NCBI GenBank assembly: GCA_037447655.1
Contig: JBBHKE010001564.1
Location: 1 to 30,704 of the forward strand
Direction of reading: 5' to 3'
Length of the DNA stretch: 30,704 nt
DNA from: Zygnema cylindricum
Lineage: Eukaryota; Streptophyta; Zygnematophyceae; Zygnematales; Zygnemataceae
The translations under genes were made by a program, and so were the position numbers. Shown here one piece after another: positions 11,608 to 23,169 of this stretch (its first letter is position 1; every line of letters begins with the position of its first letter). Under the pieces are notes generated by a model. The model did no database searches. It was not told the DNA's origin and saw only the letters and a program-made list of their open reading frames with translations.

Positions 11608-11917
11608 TTCGGCTGACCAAGGGCTTTCCGTTACAAATGGACATTGGGCCCAAAATTAGCGAAAGCAAAATGCTTTTAATTTCTAATGGCAATTGGCTAA
11701 ACCGCTGCGCGGCATCGAGCTGATTTCACGCGTGCGACACGAGTACTATGTGATTAATATACGATTTGTCGTTTTGTGACACAGCAAAACCACGTGTTCA
11801 TTTTCGCTCTGTGTGTATCGTAATCAATTCACATAAAGACGGATACAAACCGACTTCACATATTCAGTATTTAATGTTATATGGCGTTTAATACGTTCAA
11901 TATGGCCAAGAACATAC
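11608..11917. other. Spacer between transposons, no gene recognised
   Basis: AT-rich sequence between D2 and element B, with no open frame or repeat that I recognise apart from the inverted CGTTACAAATGGA motif noted for 9917-10170. Confidence 0.4.
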
Positions 11918-12139
11918 TACACCGCGCATCGTTATTAGTGTCAACGACTCTAATTTGGGTTCTTAAAATTTTGATTTTTTTCCAAAAATAGTGTACATGA
12001 TTTTCAAAATTAAATAAGCAACGCTATTTAAGGAAGTGGACCATAATCTCCCACGTTTCTTGCACTAAATTAGAATTGTTAACACTAATTTTTCTTTTAC
12101 ACTATTTAAACCTTGACACTAATAACGATGCGCGGTGTA
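11918..12139. mobile_element. TA-TSD MITE B (Tc1/mariner-like)
   Basis: TA 11918-11919, then CACCGCGCATCGTTATTAG and TGTCAA. The inverted copy ends at 12137, followed by TA 12138-12139. The element is 218 bp and its termini match for about 25 bp. It has no ORF. It contains CTATTTAAGGAAGTGGACC, CCACGTTTCTTGCAC and TAAATTAG, shared with the right end of element A. Confidence 0.85.
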
Positions 12140-12212
12140 TTCAATTCAGAAAACATAAAAAACACTTTTCGGCTTTGCCGGCTTTATGGGGAACGGTTTT
12201 CTCACACCAGGG

Positions 12213-12768
12213 TACACCGTCAATCGCTATTAAAGTATATAACGCCAATTCGGTGTCCTTTTTTCAAAAAAAAAAAACCCGAAATACAATCCATAATTCT
12301 ATTTTTTCCATTATTCTAATTAGGGTTTTTTTTCAATTAGCGTTAATAATGGAAGTACACTGCGATGGAAATAGTGTGATGTACGAACAAGATATTTTCG
12401 TACGAAATGGTACTTTTTGAATTACAAAGGCATAAAAAGACACTTAACATTATTGCATACACATGTGAATGTGCACTGGAAGAAAGAGATGCAATCTCGT
12501 CGAAAAAAATCACGTTCTCATATGTTCGTCCGTCGACCGTGTGAACAGCGCGACGGTGTACGAATTGTCAGATTTTGTACAAATACACATAGTACTGTAG
12601 ACATCGAAAGGGCGGGTATTTATTATTCAGGGCAACCCAAATTACAGTTAGGGATTAATTAGTATATATATTTTTTTTCAAAAAAAAGAAATTCCCGATT
12701 AGTGTTAATAACACTAATTTTTTTCTTACGCTATTTATTCCTTTACTCTAATAGCGATTGACGGTGTA
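12213..12768. mobile_element. TA-TSD element C (Tc1/mariner-like, non-autonomous)
   Basis: TA 12213-12214, then CACCGTCAATCGCTATTA. The inverted TAATAGCGATTGACGGTG ends at 12766, followed by TA 12767-12768. The element is 552 bp. Internal AATTAGCGTTAATAA and TTAGTGTTAATAACACTAAT blocks recur in A and B. It has no transposase. Confidence 0.8.
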
Positions 12769-12792
12769 CTGTACTTTGCAAGTGCGCACATT

Positions 12793-13440
12793 TGCAGGAT
12801 TCACACTAGAAACGGATGGTGAATGAGATGAAGAAACGAATGTCCTTTTTTTTTGTTTGGACGTGAATTTCCCTTGACGTCATCTGACGTCAACAAAAAC
12901 GTCGCGATGTGATTCATGTTGCCGTACAAGTAGGTGCCGACGACTCAAATCTGTCCGTACCAATCCATCGTTTTTCATACATACAATAACATATATTTTT
13001 TCCACGGTGACCGGCCGAGACATCCAAACAAAAAGGGACGGTTCAAAAAAAAAAACCAACAAACAAACATAGTTTTAGATGATTTTGATTGGTTATTTGA
13101 TAATGGGTCATCATTTAAAAAAAATAGTTACAGTACGGATCATTCATTCGGGATACGACTCCATTTTTCTTCAAAGTCGGAATTCTGCATTCCGAAAAGG
13201 GTTTCCGGAAAAGAAGATGACTTACCACAGTTGTCAAATTTTGACGCACTTGACCGTATGTTTTGTCCGTCTCTACGCTCCAAAAAGTATATTTTGTCTG
13301 TCGCTACGATCCAAAATGGTTGACAGCCGAGCGGTCGACCTGTTTGGCGCCTCTATTTTTTGTTTTTTTGCGAAATGAATGGTACGGGAGCATTCATTTC
13401 GTCATCTCATTCACCAACCGTTTCTAGTGTGAATGCAGCA
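12793..13440. mobile_element. Inverted-repeat element E, superfamily unclear
   Basis: TTCACACTAGAAACGG at 12800 continues through TGGTGAATGAGATGA. Its inverted copy ends at 13433. The termini pair for about 40 bp with few mismatches. Flanks TGCAGGA (12793-12799) and TGCAGCA (13434-13440) could be an imperfect 7-bp target duplication. The interior (634 bp element) has only short frames. It includes a doubled motif, TTTTGTCyGTCTCTACGCTC-like, at 13260-13315. Confidence 0.65.
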
Positions 13441-14424
13441 ATTGACGTCATTCTGGCAATGTCCGTGCGGTCATTTGTACTATTTTCACAGCGACGCCGA
13501 CTTTCTGAATGGTAAATTACAGTAACCGAACTGTACTTTTCTATAGAGTAACGCGATGGCAAACGGCCGCTTTAAAAAGTATGTGAGAAGTATGGAAATG
13601 TGAAAATAACGTGGTGTGAAATTACAAAGAGCCCGGTGTGACAATGCCGTTCCCTCTACTTTTGTCTGCATGCGAGGCCCGTTATAACCTTATAATGCAA
13701 GAACTTAAAAAAACAGGACAGACTAATTACTGTAACTACTAATTAGACAGCTTTCTCTCGTTAGCCCGTTTTCCACCACGCGCTGAAGTCGAAGCCAAGG
13801 CGTCAAAGCGCCGCGTTTATACGATTACTGTACTTCCAAAAGCTGTTTCAAAGTACAGTACGTTCTGGCTGTTCAGTGACAAACAAGTACGGTTACGTGG
13901 TCGGTTGTCGTTTTATCCGTCCTCAATCATCCTGAAGTTTTGACTGGTGGAGCCTCGGAAACACATAATATAGAACGAGTACCACATAAGCTTTAATATG
14001 TGAATCGCCACGAATGTCGCACCGGAAGCGCCAATTATCTGACAGCCTGCTATTGGACAACAAGAATATTGTTCTGCACTCAGGACTGATAATATGCAAA
14101 GCGTACGGAGGCATTCGGCCGTCAGCTCTTCGGTCCCGATTGTAAAGTACTGTAGCTTTGTGACGAATAGTGACGTACTATAAAGTATGTCCGTATGCTT
14201 TACGGTTAGATAGGCACGTAGTGCATTAAAGCACGTCGAAGCTCGTCCACGTGGATGGTGACGACGTACAAAAGCATCGAGGCCTCAAAATCCCGAAGGA
14301 TGATGTTAAGTTTTGTTTTTTTGGCTCTTGAAGCTTTTTCGTCAACGTCGGCTGTTCATTTAAGTCCATATTTAGCCACCACCTTAAGCATGTGTCACGT
14401 GTAAGTATATATACAGTTTTACAC
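13441..14424. other. Intergenic DNA, no gene recognised
   Basis: No long frame and no paired termini were found. Several ACTGTA/TACAGT motifs occur (13519, 13827, 13853, 14150), suggesting decayed repeats, but I could not delimit an element. Confidence 0.35.
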
Positions 14425-14720
14425 CTTTTGGGCATAGTTCAATAGGCGTTTTTATGGTAGGCCTTTGGTCGGCGCCTTTATCGTAAATTGTGTTATGGGC
14501 TTTTCATGTGATCTTCTTAGATCGCTACTTTTATCAGAGACCGTCCGATCGTCCAAATCTGACGGTGTAATTAAATTTTTTTGGTCCGAATGTTTTAATT
14601 GGTCCGAATAGGTCCGAATACAATATGGGTAATAAGGTCATATTGTATGTTTTGCATACAATAGGCATATGTATGGGGCTATGGGCCTACTTTCACCTAC
14701 TTTTGAACTATGCTTTTGGG
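14425..14720 (+). mobile_element. hAT-like MITE copy 2 with perfect 8-bp TSD
   Basis: The element is 14433-14712 (280 bp), starting CATAGTTCAATAGGCG and ending CACCTACTTTTGAACTATG. CTTTTGGG at 14425-14432 is repeated exactly at 14713-14720. It matches the reverse complement of 8833-9108 over nearly its whole length. The exact duplication marks a real insertion, and the well-kept sequence suggests a fairly recent one. Confidence 0.87.
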
Positions 14721-16399
14721 CAATTGGCATTTATTACCTTTTCGAAGTCTCCAAAAGCGCCCCAGTGAACCATTCAGGTACCGCCAAATAAAACAGAAAA
14801 AATGCTGGACTATTTTATTTTTTTGAGTGCATAAAGAAAAAGTGACAATGTGATGCAGGGAACATTTACCAGCTTCCCGAAAGCATTGAATAAAACGCCT
14901 AGCACTGTACTATTTCTAAACTCATTTACGGGAGGAAGATGACGAAATTAATTACAGCGTTGTCGGCAAGGTGCTGGATCTTTTAGTGATGTCCCAATCG
15001 GGTGTTAACTGTTATTCTGTTAACCTTCTTGACATACTCTCGAAAGTAAATTACTGTAGTAAACATATCATAGTATCCTGCCGTACAAAGGCATCTCCCG
15101 AATCCTTTCAAGGAGATTCAGTACTCCCGTCAGAGGTCATTATTTCCAGCTGGCCACTCCGGAGGGGGGGGGGGCACATTCGGTAGGGTACATCTCAATG
15201 CGGTATTGATTCTAACATTTGTGACTTGTCCAGAAAAAGTTCAAATCGGTACTTCAGCTTGTGTTTCCAATTTGGTCTTATGTACGGGTTCTAATAGATA
15301 CCTCATTCACTCCCAATTCAGGTTGTAGTGATACCGTACTTGGGCGGTCTCCAATCAAAAAGGATATTATGTATCGATTTTAATTTGGGCTACGCCAAAA
15401 TGTTTATCTTTTTCGAAATCGTTGGTTCCAGCTTGGAAAAGTACAATTCAAGGCACTTCCGCTTTTGCAACTAAAAATACATAACTTAATATTAGTACTT
15501 TGCAGCCTCACAAATGGAGCTGAGACGATACTTTTTCCGGGTTACTTTGCAATCATCAATTTGCCGTGCAGCAATCAAGTGTCTAGTAATTGCTTCAAAA
15601 TATCATAAATTAGAATTAGTAATTTTTACGTGGAGATATCCCTTTGACGTGGTACTGATTCTAGACTATTGTTCAATCATCCGGTGGCTGTGCAACAATC
15701 AAGTGTTATTCCTCAACCGTGTCTTCCCTTTTCAAAGAGGAAACTCGTGTGGGAATCCTGTAGTCAACATCTCTGTAGTCACCAAAGTATTAAAGCAAAG
15801 TAATAACAATGCAAGTTGTTTTAAAAGTGTTCTCATTTGAACCTTGAAAAAGCTTTCTTTTTTTGTTTTCGTTCCAACTACTGGAGGAAGAACTGCGTCA
15901 GGCTTCAGGTACAGTAAAACTCGGATTTTTGCTGTTAATTGTGAAAGCAAAATGTTTTATGTTTAATGTTTAATGTTAAAATGTTAAATTGTGAATTGAA
16001 TTTCTGCATGCCATATACCTTCTTTTCTTTGGGCTAAAAAATACTTGTCAGGCTTCAGAAGCGCGGTAAAACTTTCAATAGAGAGAAAGAATGATGTAGA
16101 AAGTTGCATTAATTTATGTTCATCTTCTCTCGGTGTTAAAAGTGTCACATTTTTCCACCAGGTTAGAGGAAGATCAAAGGTTACTCCTTTGTGGTCACTT
16201 TTCTAATGTTTAAAATTTTCTTTATTTTTGAAAGACAAACGAGTTTTGAATTACAAGCTTATTTATGAGTGGTTACCATTCTGTAAAATTGAGAGAAAAA
16301 AAGGACAGAATAAGTGTTTATTCAATAGCTCTGCTTAAAAAAAGCGCATTTTCACATTTTATGTAACGCTGCTATTCACAATTTGAACTCGTTATGTCT
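14721..16399. other. Intergenic DNA, no gene recognised
   Basis: Only short frames without recognisable domains occur. A run of G lies at about 15164-15173. A short AATGTTTAATGTTAAAATGTTAAA repeat cluster lies near 15950-15990. No transposon termini were found. Confidence 0.45.
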
Positions 16400-16965
16400 T
16401 AAGGAGAGGGTGAACGAGGGATTTGGAAGGGGAGAGAGAGGGAGGAGAGAGAGAGAGAAAGAGGGAAGAGATAGGGAAAGTGAGGGGGAGAGAGCAGAGG
16501 AAAGGGGAGGGAGAGCGAGAGCGAGGACGGGAAAAGGGAAGGTGAGGGAGAGAGAATTAGGGAGAAGTGAAAGAGAAAAGGGAAAGAGGAAGAAGGAGGG
16601 GCAGAGAAGGGAAAGATGGGGGGGAGAGAGAGGGGGGGAATGGAGGATATCCTGAGTTTTGACACTTTCTAGTAACTGAAATCAAAAACTGGAATGTTAG
16701 CTGTTAAATGCTCCTTTAACTTTTGAAATGTATGTCATACCAGGAATTGGTTACAACGAAGTCTACCCTTTTTATCAAAGCCAAAAAAGGTAGATGACGA
16801 AAATGTGAAAATGAGGTGACAGATTATTATTTTTTTGACTATCTTGGTTTATAGCTTCAATCACTGAGGTGAAGGGAAATAAGGCAGGGTTAGATGCAGG
16901 GGTCACAGAGATAGAGGGAGATAAAGGGAGAGACAGAGATTGAGGGAGATATAGGAAGGGATTCC
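16400..16965. repeat. Purine-rich (GA)n low-complexity blocks upstream of the kinesin gene
   Basis: 16415-16645 is almost pure purine on the + strand, made of GGGAGAGAGA-type units; 16864-16962 is a second, looser block. Both frames through it give charged or Ser/Pro peptides typical of GA repeats, not genes. It lies 0.1-0.6 kb before the kinesin start codon, so it may fall in the promoter or 5' UTR. Confidence 0.7.
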
Positions 16966-17034
16966 TGGAGATTCTACGGAGGAAAAGACTGGAAAAGAAC
17001 TTGAGTGTTTTAAGGTCAACGTTTGACAGAAGAA

Positions 17035-20000
17035 ATGGCGAGAATCAGTGTCCTAGGAGGCAGTAGGAGTCAAGATAGCGAAGGAGGAGGAGGGGAAGGT
17101 GCAAAAAACCAGGAGGCTCAACGAGGAGGGACAGGTGAATGGAGAAGTACACAAAAAAACAATTCAGTCAAAGAAGGAGAATTTATGAGAGTGGCCTGTC
17201 GGGTACGGCCGGCAGAAGAAGACGGTCCGAGAGTGTGGGTTGTTTCAGGAAAGGTATGTCTTTTTTTGATCGGGAAAAGTATTTTCTTGGGAATCGTAGA
17301 GGAAAGATATTTTCTTTGGGATAATAAAGGAAAGATGTTTTCTTTGGGATCTTAGGGGAAGATATGTTCTTTGGGATCTTAGGGACTTCTTTCAATTCAG
17401 GAGAACGTTTCCTTGGAATCTTACGGATTTTTTTTTTTTTGGGATCTTAGCGGTAAGGTGTTTTCTTTCGAATCAGGAAAAACATTTCCTTTGGGATCAG
17501 GGAGATATTTCTTTTGAACCTTAGGCACAAGTTTGTGTGTTAAGGTTCATAGTGATGTTCTCTTGTGAACATAGGGATGTGGGAATTGGAAGTGGGGTAG
17601 AGAGAAGAATTCAGGGTCCTAAATGAGATAATTTTGCTCTGTGCTGTCGTTGATGTGTATGTCGAAGCATTTTCCTGTAGTAGTTTCAGTTAATATGGTG
17701 GTTGGAAATCAATACTTCCACAAAGAGCTTCTATTCACATCCAAGCTTCGCTGGTTCTCTATCGTCGTTAATTATAGTTTTTTAACACAAAAACATACTA
17801 ATGATGTTCATAAGTGTCTTAATTTTCTTCAAATTTTCAGTACATTTTGAGACAAGACTTGGAAAAATGTGGCATCTGTTTATTCGACCTTCAGTTTTTT
17901 CCAATAGAGCTTCACAACCGTCAGTTATTTTTTTCGTTTTACTTATTTCGAACATATTTGAGCCCTGTTAAGTGGGAACCAGGAAGTTTTTTAGTCCAAG
18001 GTCCTGTGGAGTACCAGCGAAGATGTAATTGCTGTCTTCAGTTGTTTCCTTTTTTCTTTTTCGCAGAGTGTTGCAGCAATTCCGCCCCCCCTGGAAAGCA
18101 GAGGTCCACATTTGACAGGCCGTTATAATGCGAATAATCTACCTTGCTTCAGTTTTGATCAGGCATTTGGGGAAGATTCAACAAATATTGAGGTAAACAG
18201 TCAAATGCACAGCTTCTTTTCAAACATGACTCAATATCTCGCAATCTTGCTTACTTTTTTTGTTCGGTTTTTTCTCAAACTCATGTATGGAAACCCATTT
18301 CGCTGTAAATTTCACCTGACAAGCTGTTCTAGGTTCTGCCCCTTATTTTGTTTAAGTTTTGTTTTCTTTTCTCCTGCATAATGTATTCTATTCATAAGTG
18401 TCTGCAAATTTTACGTTTCTTTTTCCTCCTTTCTTTGTTGAACAGTTGTCTCTAAATATTGTACTTTCCTCTCCATATTCTCCTCATTCTTCACTAAAGC
18501 TGTTCTCTAAGCCGCTACTTCCTTCATTTTGCTATTTCATTTTTTTGCAGCTGTAGTATTTTGCAATCTAGCTGGGAAAGAGATATTATGAAATCGAAAA
18601 GATATGGACACTTTTCAGAAATCAGTTTTAAACAAGTTACAGTCACTCATTTGAGCAGAAATTGCATCTTTTTCTTTCAATACATTCGCATAATTCAAAA
18701 GTATCTGTTAACACTTTGACAAAACTTTTTCGTTAGCTTTCATGTGTTGCTTTAGCTGCAATTTGTCTGTGAAACAACGTAATTATATATGTAAGTATTA
18801 TTTACATTACATGCGTGTGTTTGTGTTCTTGAGAGTGTATTTGGTTCGCTTTGCGTGCAACAGGTGTACCAACAGTTCTGTAAACAGGCGGTCCACCATG
18901 CAATTGAAGGCTGCAAATCCACACTAATGTTATATGGGCAGACAGGTACAGCACATTAAAGCATGGATGGGTCCAAGAGAGGGGAAGGGGGAGGGGGGAG
19001 GAGGGAGGGAGGGAGAGAGGGAGCGGGAGAGGGAGGGGGAGGGAGAGAGGTCAACACATAGATGGGTTCAAAAGGGAACAGTCAAAGTTTAAGAGGGATA
19101 GTACACTGGGGAAATGAAATTCGTGTGCTTGTTTGGCGCATCTCTGTACTCCTTTTGCGATGGGTAGCTAGCACTCATGGGAGCATCCTAAACATTAAAA
19201 TGCACTCTTCACAAATGAACGCACACTTCACTTTTTCAATTCTGGACGATGCGCTGAATTACTGTGAGCTAAAAGTTATGTCTAAAGAAAGAATGTATGG
19301 ACTGCAATAGTCCACCATTAACCCTTCTTTTGCCTACACGAGTTTTCTCATTGATCCTTGGTTGATCCGCACTAATACAGCGAATGTTATGCGTGAAACC
19401 TTAACTTTTTTGTCAATGCCAGCTGCTTATATGTGCCACAGTTTGACTTTCTGCAGGTGCTGGAAAAACACACACTATAAGTGGTACAAAATCTGAACTC
19501 GGTGTATTCTCATACGCGATGAAAGACATTTTTGCCGCTGGGGCAAATTGTGAACCTGGGAAATTTTCGTGCCACATGTCTGTTTTAGCGGTTTATAATG
19601 AGCGAGTCCTTGATATGCTGAACCCCTTAGGACCTGAGCCTCTAGAAATGGTTGGCCGGGAACTACTGAGAGATAAAAGCCGTCAACCAGTCACTAAGCT
19701 AGAGGTGTCGTCTCCGGAGATGGCCGAAAACGTTTTCAATCTTGCCGAGAAACACAGAAGATACGCTGAGACAAGGAAGAATTCACACAGCAGTCGGAGC
19801 CACACTATTTTTGTTGTAAATGTCTCTAAAACCTTTACTGAATATTTAGAACCGACAAAAGTTGGAGGGATGTCAGGAAAGTTAAGAGAGAGAGGAAGGG
19901 ACCAGGTACAAATAACAACAAAAGGGACATTATATTTGGTGGATCTTGCGGGCAGTGAGAGCACGAAGGAATCGGGTGCAACCGGTCTTAAGAAAAGAGA

Positions 20001-20922
20001 AACAGAAATAATCAACAAGAGTTTACTTGCTCTTACTGAAGTTCTTTCTCATCTCAGTAGAGGAGGAAGTCCTGATCACGCTCCGTATCGACGTTCTATG
20101 TTGACTCGAGTTTTGAGACCATGCCTTGGAGGAGTGGGAGATGAAGGTGGAGAAAACCTGCATGGAAAAAATGATCGACATTTTGGAAATTCTTTCGCGG
20201 CTATGGTGTTTTGTATAGATCCTCTTAACTTACATGTTTCGGAAAAAACTCTCAAATATGGCCTCGTCACAAAAGCCATAAGAGTTCAGTATGGTATTCA
20301 CGTGGTTCGGGAAAAGTCTAATGAAGGGTCTCCTAGTGAACTCGCTCTTCTTCAAAAAGAGATAGAGGAATTGAGATCAGAAAATGCCCGTCTCGAAAAA
20401 CAAAGAGTAGCTTTACTTTTGATTTGGAGGAGAGGGTGGAAACCATGGATTCCTAACATGTTTGGACAAAAAAATGAAGGGAAAGGCTCTCCTTCTCCGA
20501 AAAACACTGCCCTTCCTCCAAGACCTTCTCCTGGTAATAGGCGGGTCTCGGGATCGCCTCTCTCTTTGGGAAATTTTAAAGAAAAACATGACACAGAAAC
20601 GAAGGAAAGGAAAGAGGTGAGAAAACTGGCAGTACCACAAATAGCGAGGATTCGATGTCATGGTGCTCAAGGGCCTCTTCTTTTGGAGGACTCGAGATCA
20701 GATTTCGGGGATACTGCGATTTCCGAGGATCCTGAGGATACCAGTCCTGGAATGATAGATTTTCAGTTCGATGAATCTGATTGGGAAACAGAGGAGGTTT
20801 GTTCGAATGGGGAAGATAGAGGATGGGAGACGGAAGTCGTTGTTAGGAAGAGGGGCAATATGAAAAGGAGTAAAAGTTGGTGCTTATGTTTTGCTGGGGA
20901 TGTGGATGAAATCATAGCTTAA
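17035..20922 (+). CDS. Divergent N-terminal-motor kinesin, 630 aa, 4 exons
   Basis: Exons 17035-17253, 18067-18192, 18864-18945, 19457-20922; all introns GT-AG and phases agree. The ATG at 17035 is the first after an in-frame TAA at 17011. Kinesins use ATP hydrolysis to move along or remodel microtubules. Motor landmarks: VACRVRP (53-59), FSFDQAFG (~100), P-loop GQTGAGKT (140-147), VYNERVLDML (~187), switch I NSHSSRSH (251-258), switch II VDLAGSE (304-310), INKSLLAL, and HAPYRRSMLTRVL (~350-362). The motor ends near 418. A short predicted coiled coil (ELALLQKEIEELRSENARLE) lies near 438, then a charged, Pro/Ser tail. Odd points: the usual YRDSKLTRLL is YRRSMLTRVL; an acidic/Gly-rich insert (~363-385) precedes NSFAAMVF; there is another insert before TLYLVDLAGSE; and there is no long stalk. 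Kinesin identity is firm; the subfamily is not assigned. Confidence 0.92.
17265..17525 (+). repeat. Degenerate ~30-bp minisatellite in kinesin intron 1
   Basis: About eight diverged copies of a unit like TTTTCTTTGGGATCTTAGGG plus GAAAGATA occur in tandem, starting just after the 5' splice site at 17254. Unit length and sequence drift, so the array is old. Confidence 0.7.
18864..18945 (+). other. Kinesin exon 3, splitting the P-loop
   Basis: The exon encodes VYQQFCKQAV through LMLYGQT and ends one base into the next Gly codon; the following exon completes GAGKT. The ATP-binding loop is thus built across a 511-bp intron, and correct splicing is required for a working motor. Confidence 0.85.
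18975..19052 (+). repeat. GA-rich simple repeat in kinesin intron 3
   Basis: Nearly pure purine tract of GGGAGG and GGGAGAGA units inside the intron 18946-19456, 30 bp after the donor site. Confidence 0.8.
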
Positions 20923-20965
20923 CTCTGGAGATTTAAAAGGGGTTTTTTAGCGATAAATAAAGGTG
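20923..20965 (+). other. Start of kinesin 3' UTR with AATAAA
   Basis: AATAAA at 20956-20961, 34 nt after the stop codon, is a candidate poly(A) signal. A short stop-to-signal distance would give a very brief 3' UTR; later signals are possible. Confidence 0.4.
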
Positions 20966-23169
20966 ATTAAAAAAGAGAACGGAGAAATCAGGGTTAACTG
21001 TCAAACGCAAGGCAGAACTGAGAGATCTGGGTTAATAGTTAAACGTAGGAGAGCAGATTTGTTTTTGGTCAAACAGTGAAAAGCAACAAAGGACGCGACA
21101 AATGGAAAGCCAACACTCCAATCATAAATTTTATTGTAAATGAACACTTGTACTTGGTAGTTTATATGTCATTCTTCTTTGAGAACGATGAGATTTTTTT
21201 TTGGTTTTCAGTATTCGTTCCTAAGTAGATTGAGTGTTAATGCTCCTGCAAGTATCTGTTTTAATTATTAGCATGTGGCACTCACTCAGGAACTAGATTT
21301 CAAAGATTAGTCTTCATCTGAAACATTAGTTCAACTGCTCTGTTTCAAACTTGATCGCGTCTAATTTGTAATATAATCTTTCTGTCCCATATAGTTTACA
21401 ACGTCTATCTGAGGAATTGCAGAAATCATATTTAAGTTGTCAGGAATCAGTTGGAAGTGAATGTTAGCATAGTTTTCCATTTTATTCTAAACCAGAATGT
21501 ATTCCTGTAAAAACACGGGCTGCTAATGGCAATACAAGAATTGTAGTACACCTCCACCATAAAAAAAAATTGTTGACATTGTTAGTGTTATGATCGTTGT
21601 AGTTATGACATTGTTATGATCATTTCTCGTTCAAAAATACGGAATGACAACTATTCCAGCCTTCCTAGTTTTGTTTTTTCACTGAAATTTGGGCCATTAT
21701 TTACTGTTTGCTGTGTACTCTGCGTCTGACTGCTGACTGTCACTTGCGTCTACCGTCCCGTTAACCGAGTTCCAAATTATTTTTCCATTGCTGTTGACTG
21801 TTAACGTTATCGTTTGACTGTGCACTAGTCGATCTTAGTGTTTACACTCACTGTTGTTTACTGATTGCTGTGCACAGTTTGTTATTTACAGTCCAGTGAG
21901 TTTACTGTCTACTGTTACAGTTATTCCTATAGGGGAATGAATCAAAGGCAAAAACTAACAAAAACTAGAGACAAAAAACCATAAATTAAACTGAACCATT
22001 CAAAAGAATAATTCATGTGAGATGCGACCTCTAGACTATCTAATAATGCGAAAAAAAACTCTTATAAACACTCAAAAAACCCTTAAGACCCTACTGAAGC
22101 CTTAAAAAACGCTTAAACCCCCATTTAACGCTTGAAAACCCATTGAAACTCTTAAAAATACCCTAAAACACAGCCATATTACCGGTTCTCCATCCATTCA
22201 CCATCCTGCATTTTACTTTTGAAAATTTGAATCAAAGGAAAACATTCAATTAAAAAAAATCAGACAAAAACATTTGACTTCAGTAAGATGGAACTAGAAG
22301 GAAAACATATAACTTCGAAAAAAACGAATTAAACGAAAACATTTAAGTTAAAACAATTCGAATTAAAGGCAAACATTTACCTTTTTTTTTTTCTGGCATC
22401 ACAACCTATAGACCCTAACGTGATTCTATAAACCATCCATAAAAAAAAAGGGAAAGCTATTGAATTTAAAAAACTATGGCTTTATAAAAAAGGAAGTCAT
22501 TATTCAAAAAATTTAGACCGATTTTGATCAAATAGGGCGTAAAACATAGTTTTGTAAGCATATAAAAGAGTACAAACCCCTTCACGTTTTTGGAATTTTT
22601 TTGAAATATTAGACAGGCTTGAAACCACAAATCATTATTTCTGTCTTATAAGTCGAAGAAAAGAAAAGAAAAAAAACGGCCTTTCAATAAAACCACAAAA
22701 AAAAAAAAAAAAAAAAAGGAACAATTTATTTTTTGAAAGAAGTAGAACCCTGATCATTAAAAGTGAATGAAAGACCTATTTACTACTTTCAACAGAAAAG
22801 ACAAAAACTTAAAAATGAAACTCGCTTGAATTTCCGAAAAAAATACAAAAAAAAACCTCAACATTTCTTGCCCGGTCAAAATTTGAAGGTTTCAGCACCT
22901 TATTTTGCTCTTTTTAACAAAATTATTTGCCTTCTTTCCAACTTTCTTTTACCTTTTTCAACACTTTTTATGCCGTTTTGAAAATTTTAATTTGCATTAT
23001 TAAGACTTTATTTTGCCTTTTTTAAAACTTTATTTTTTGACGATTTTGTCCTTCACCTTTTGCTAACCCTCTTCAGCAACAACTTTGAATTTATTATTTT
23101 CAATAATTTTTTTCTTTTCAGTAACGTTTCTATTCTCGACAATTTTTCTTTTCAGTCAAGTTTTTATTC
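20966..23169. other. Convergent intergenic region, no gene recognised
   Basis: This separates the kinesin and MurJ stop codons. It holds two related 30-bp motifs (GGTTAACTGTCAAACG near 20994 and GGTTAATAGTTAAACG near 21032) and a stretch rich in ACTG/CTGT words (21700-21915). It also holds degenerate CTTAAAAACCC repeats (22040-22180) and a 21-base A run (22697-22717). From about 21950 rightward the + strand turns A-rich, as expected if the minus-strand MurJ transcript (T-rich non-coding sequence) extends that far as 3' UTR. Confidence 0.5.

Noticed and set aside
16399-16665. Open frames on both strands over 16.4-16.7 kb
   Set aside because: Products of a GA/CT simple repeat (Arg/Glu/Gly or Ser/Pro/Leu), not genes.
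17847-18128. Frame in kinesin intron 1 after a TTTTCAG
   Set aside because: Joining 17253 directly to 18067 keeps phase 0 and gives a normal motor start; the intervening peptide has no kinesin feature.
22686-22717. AATAAA followed by 21 A: a retrocopy poly(A) tail?
   Set aside because: The signal is only 5 bases from the A run, the region is A-rich throughout, and no gene-like sequence or target duplication lies upstream.
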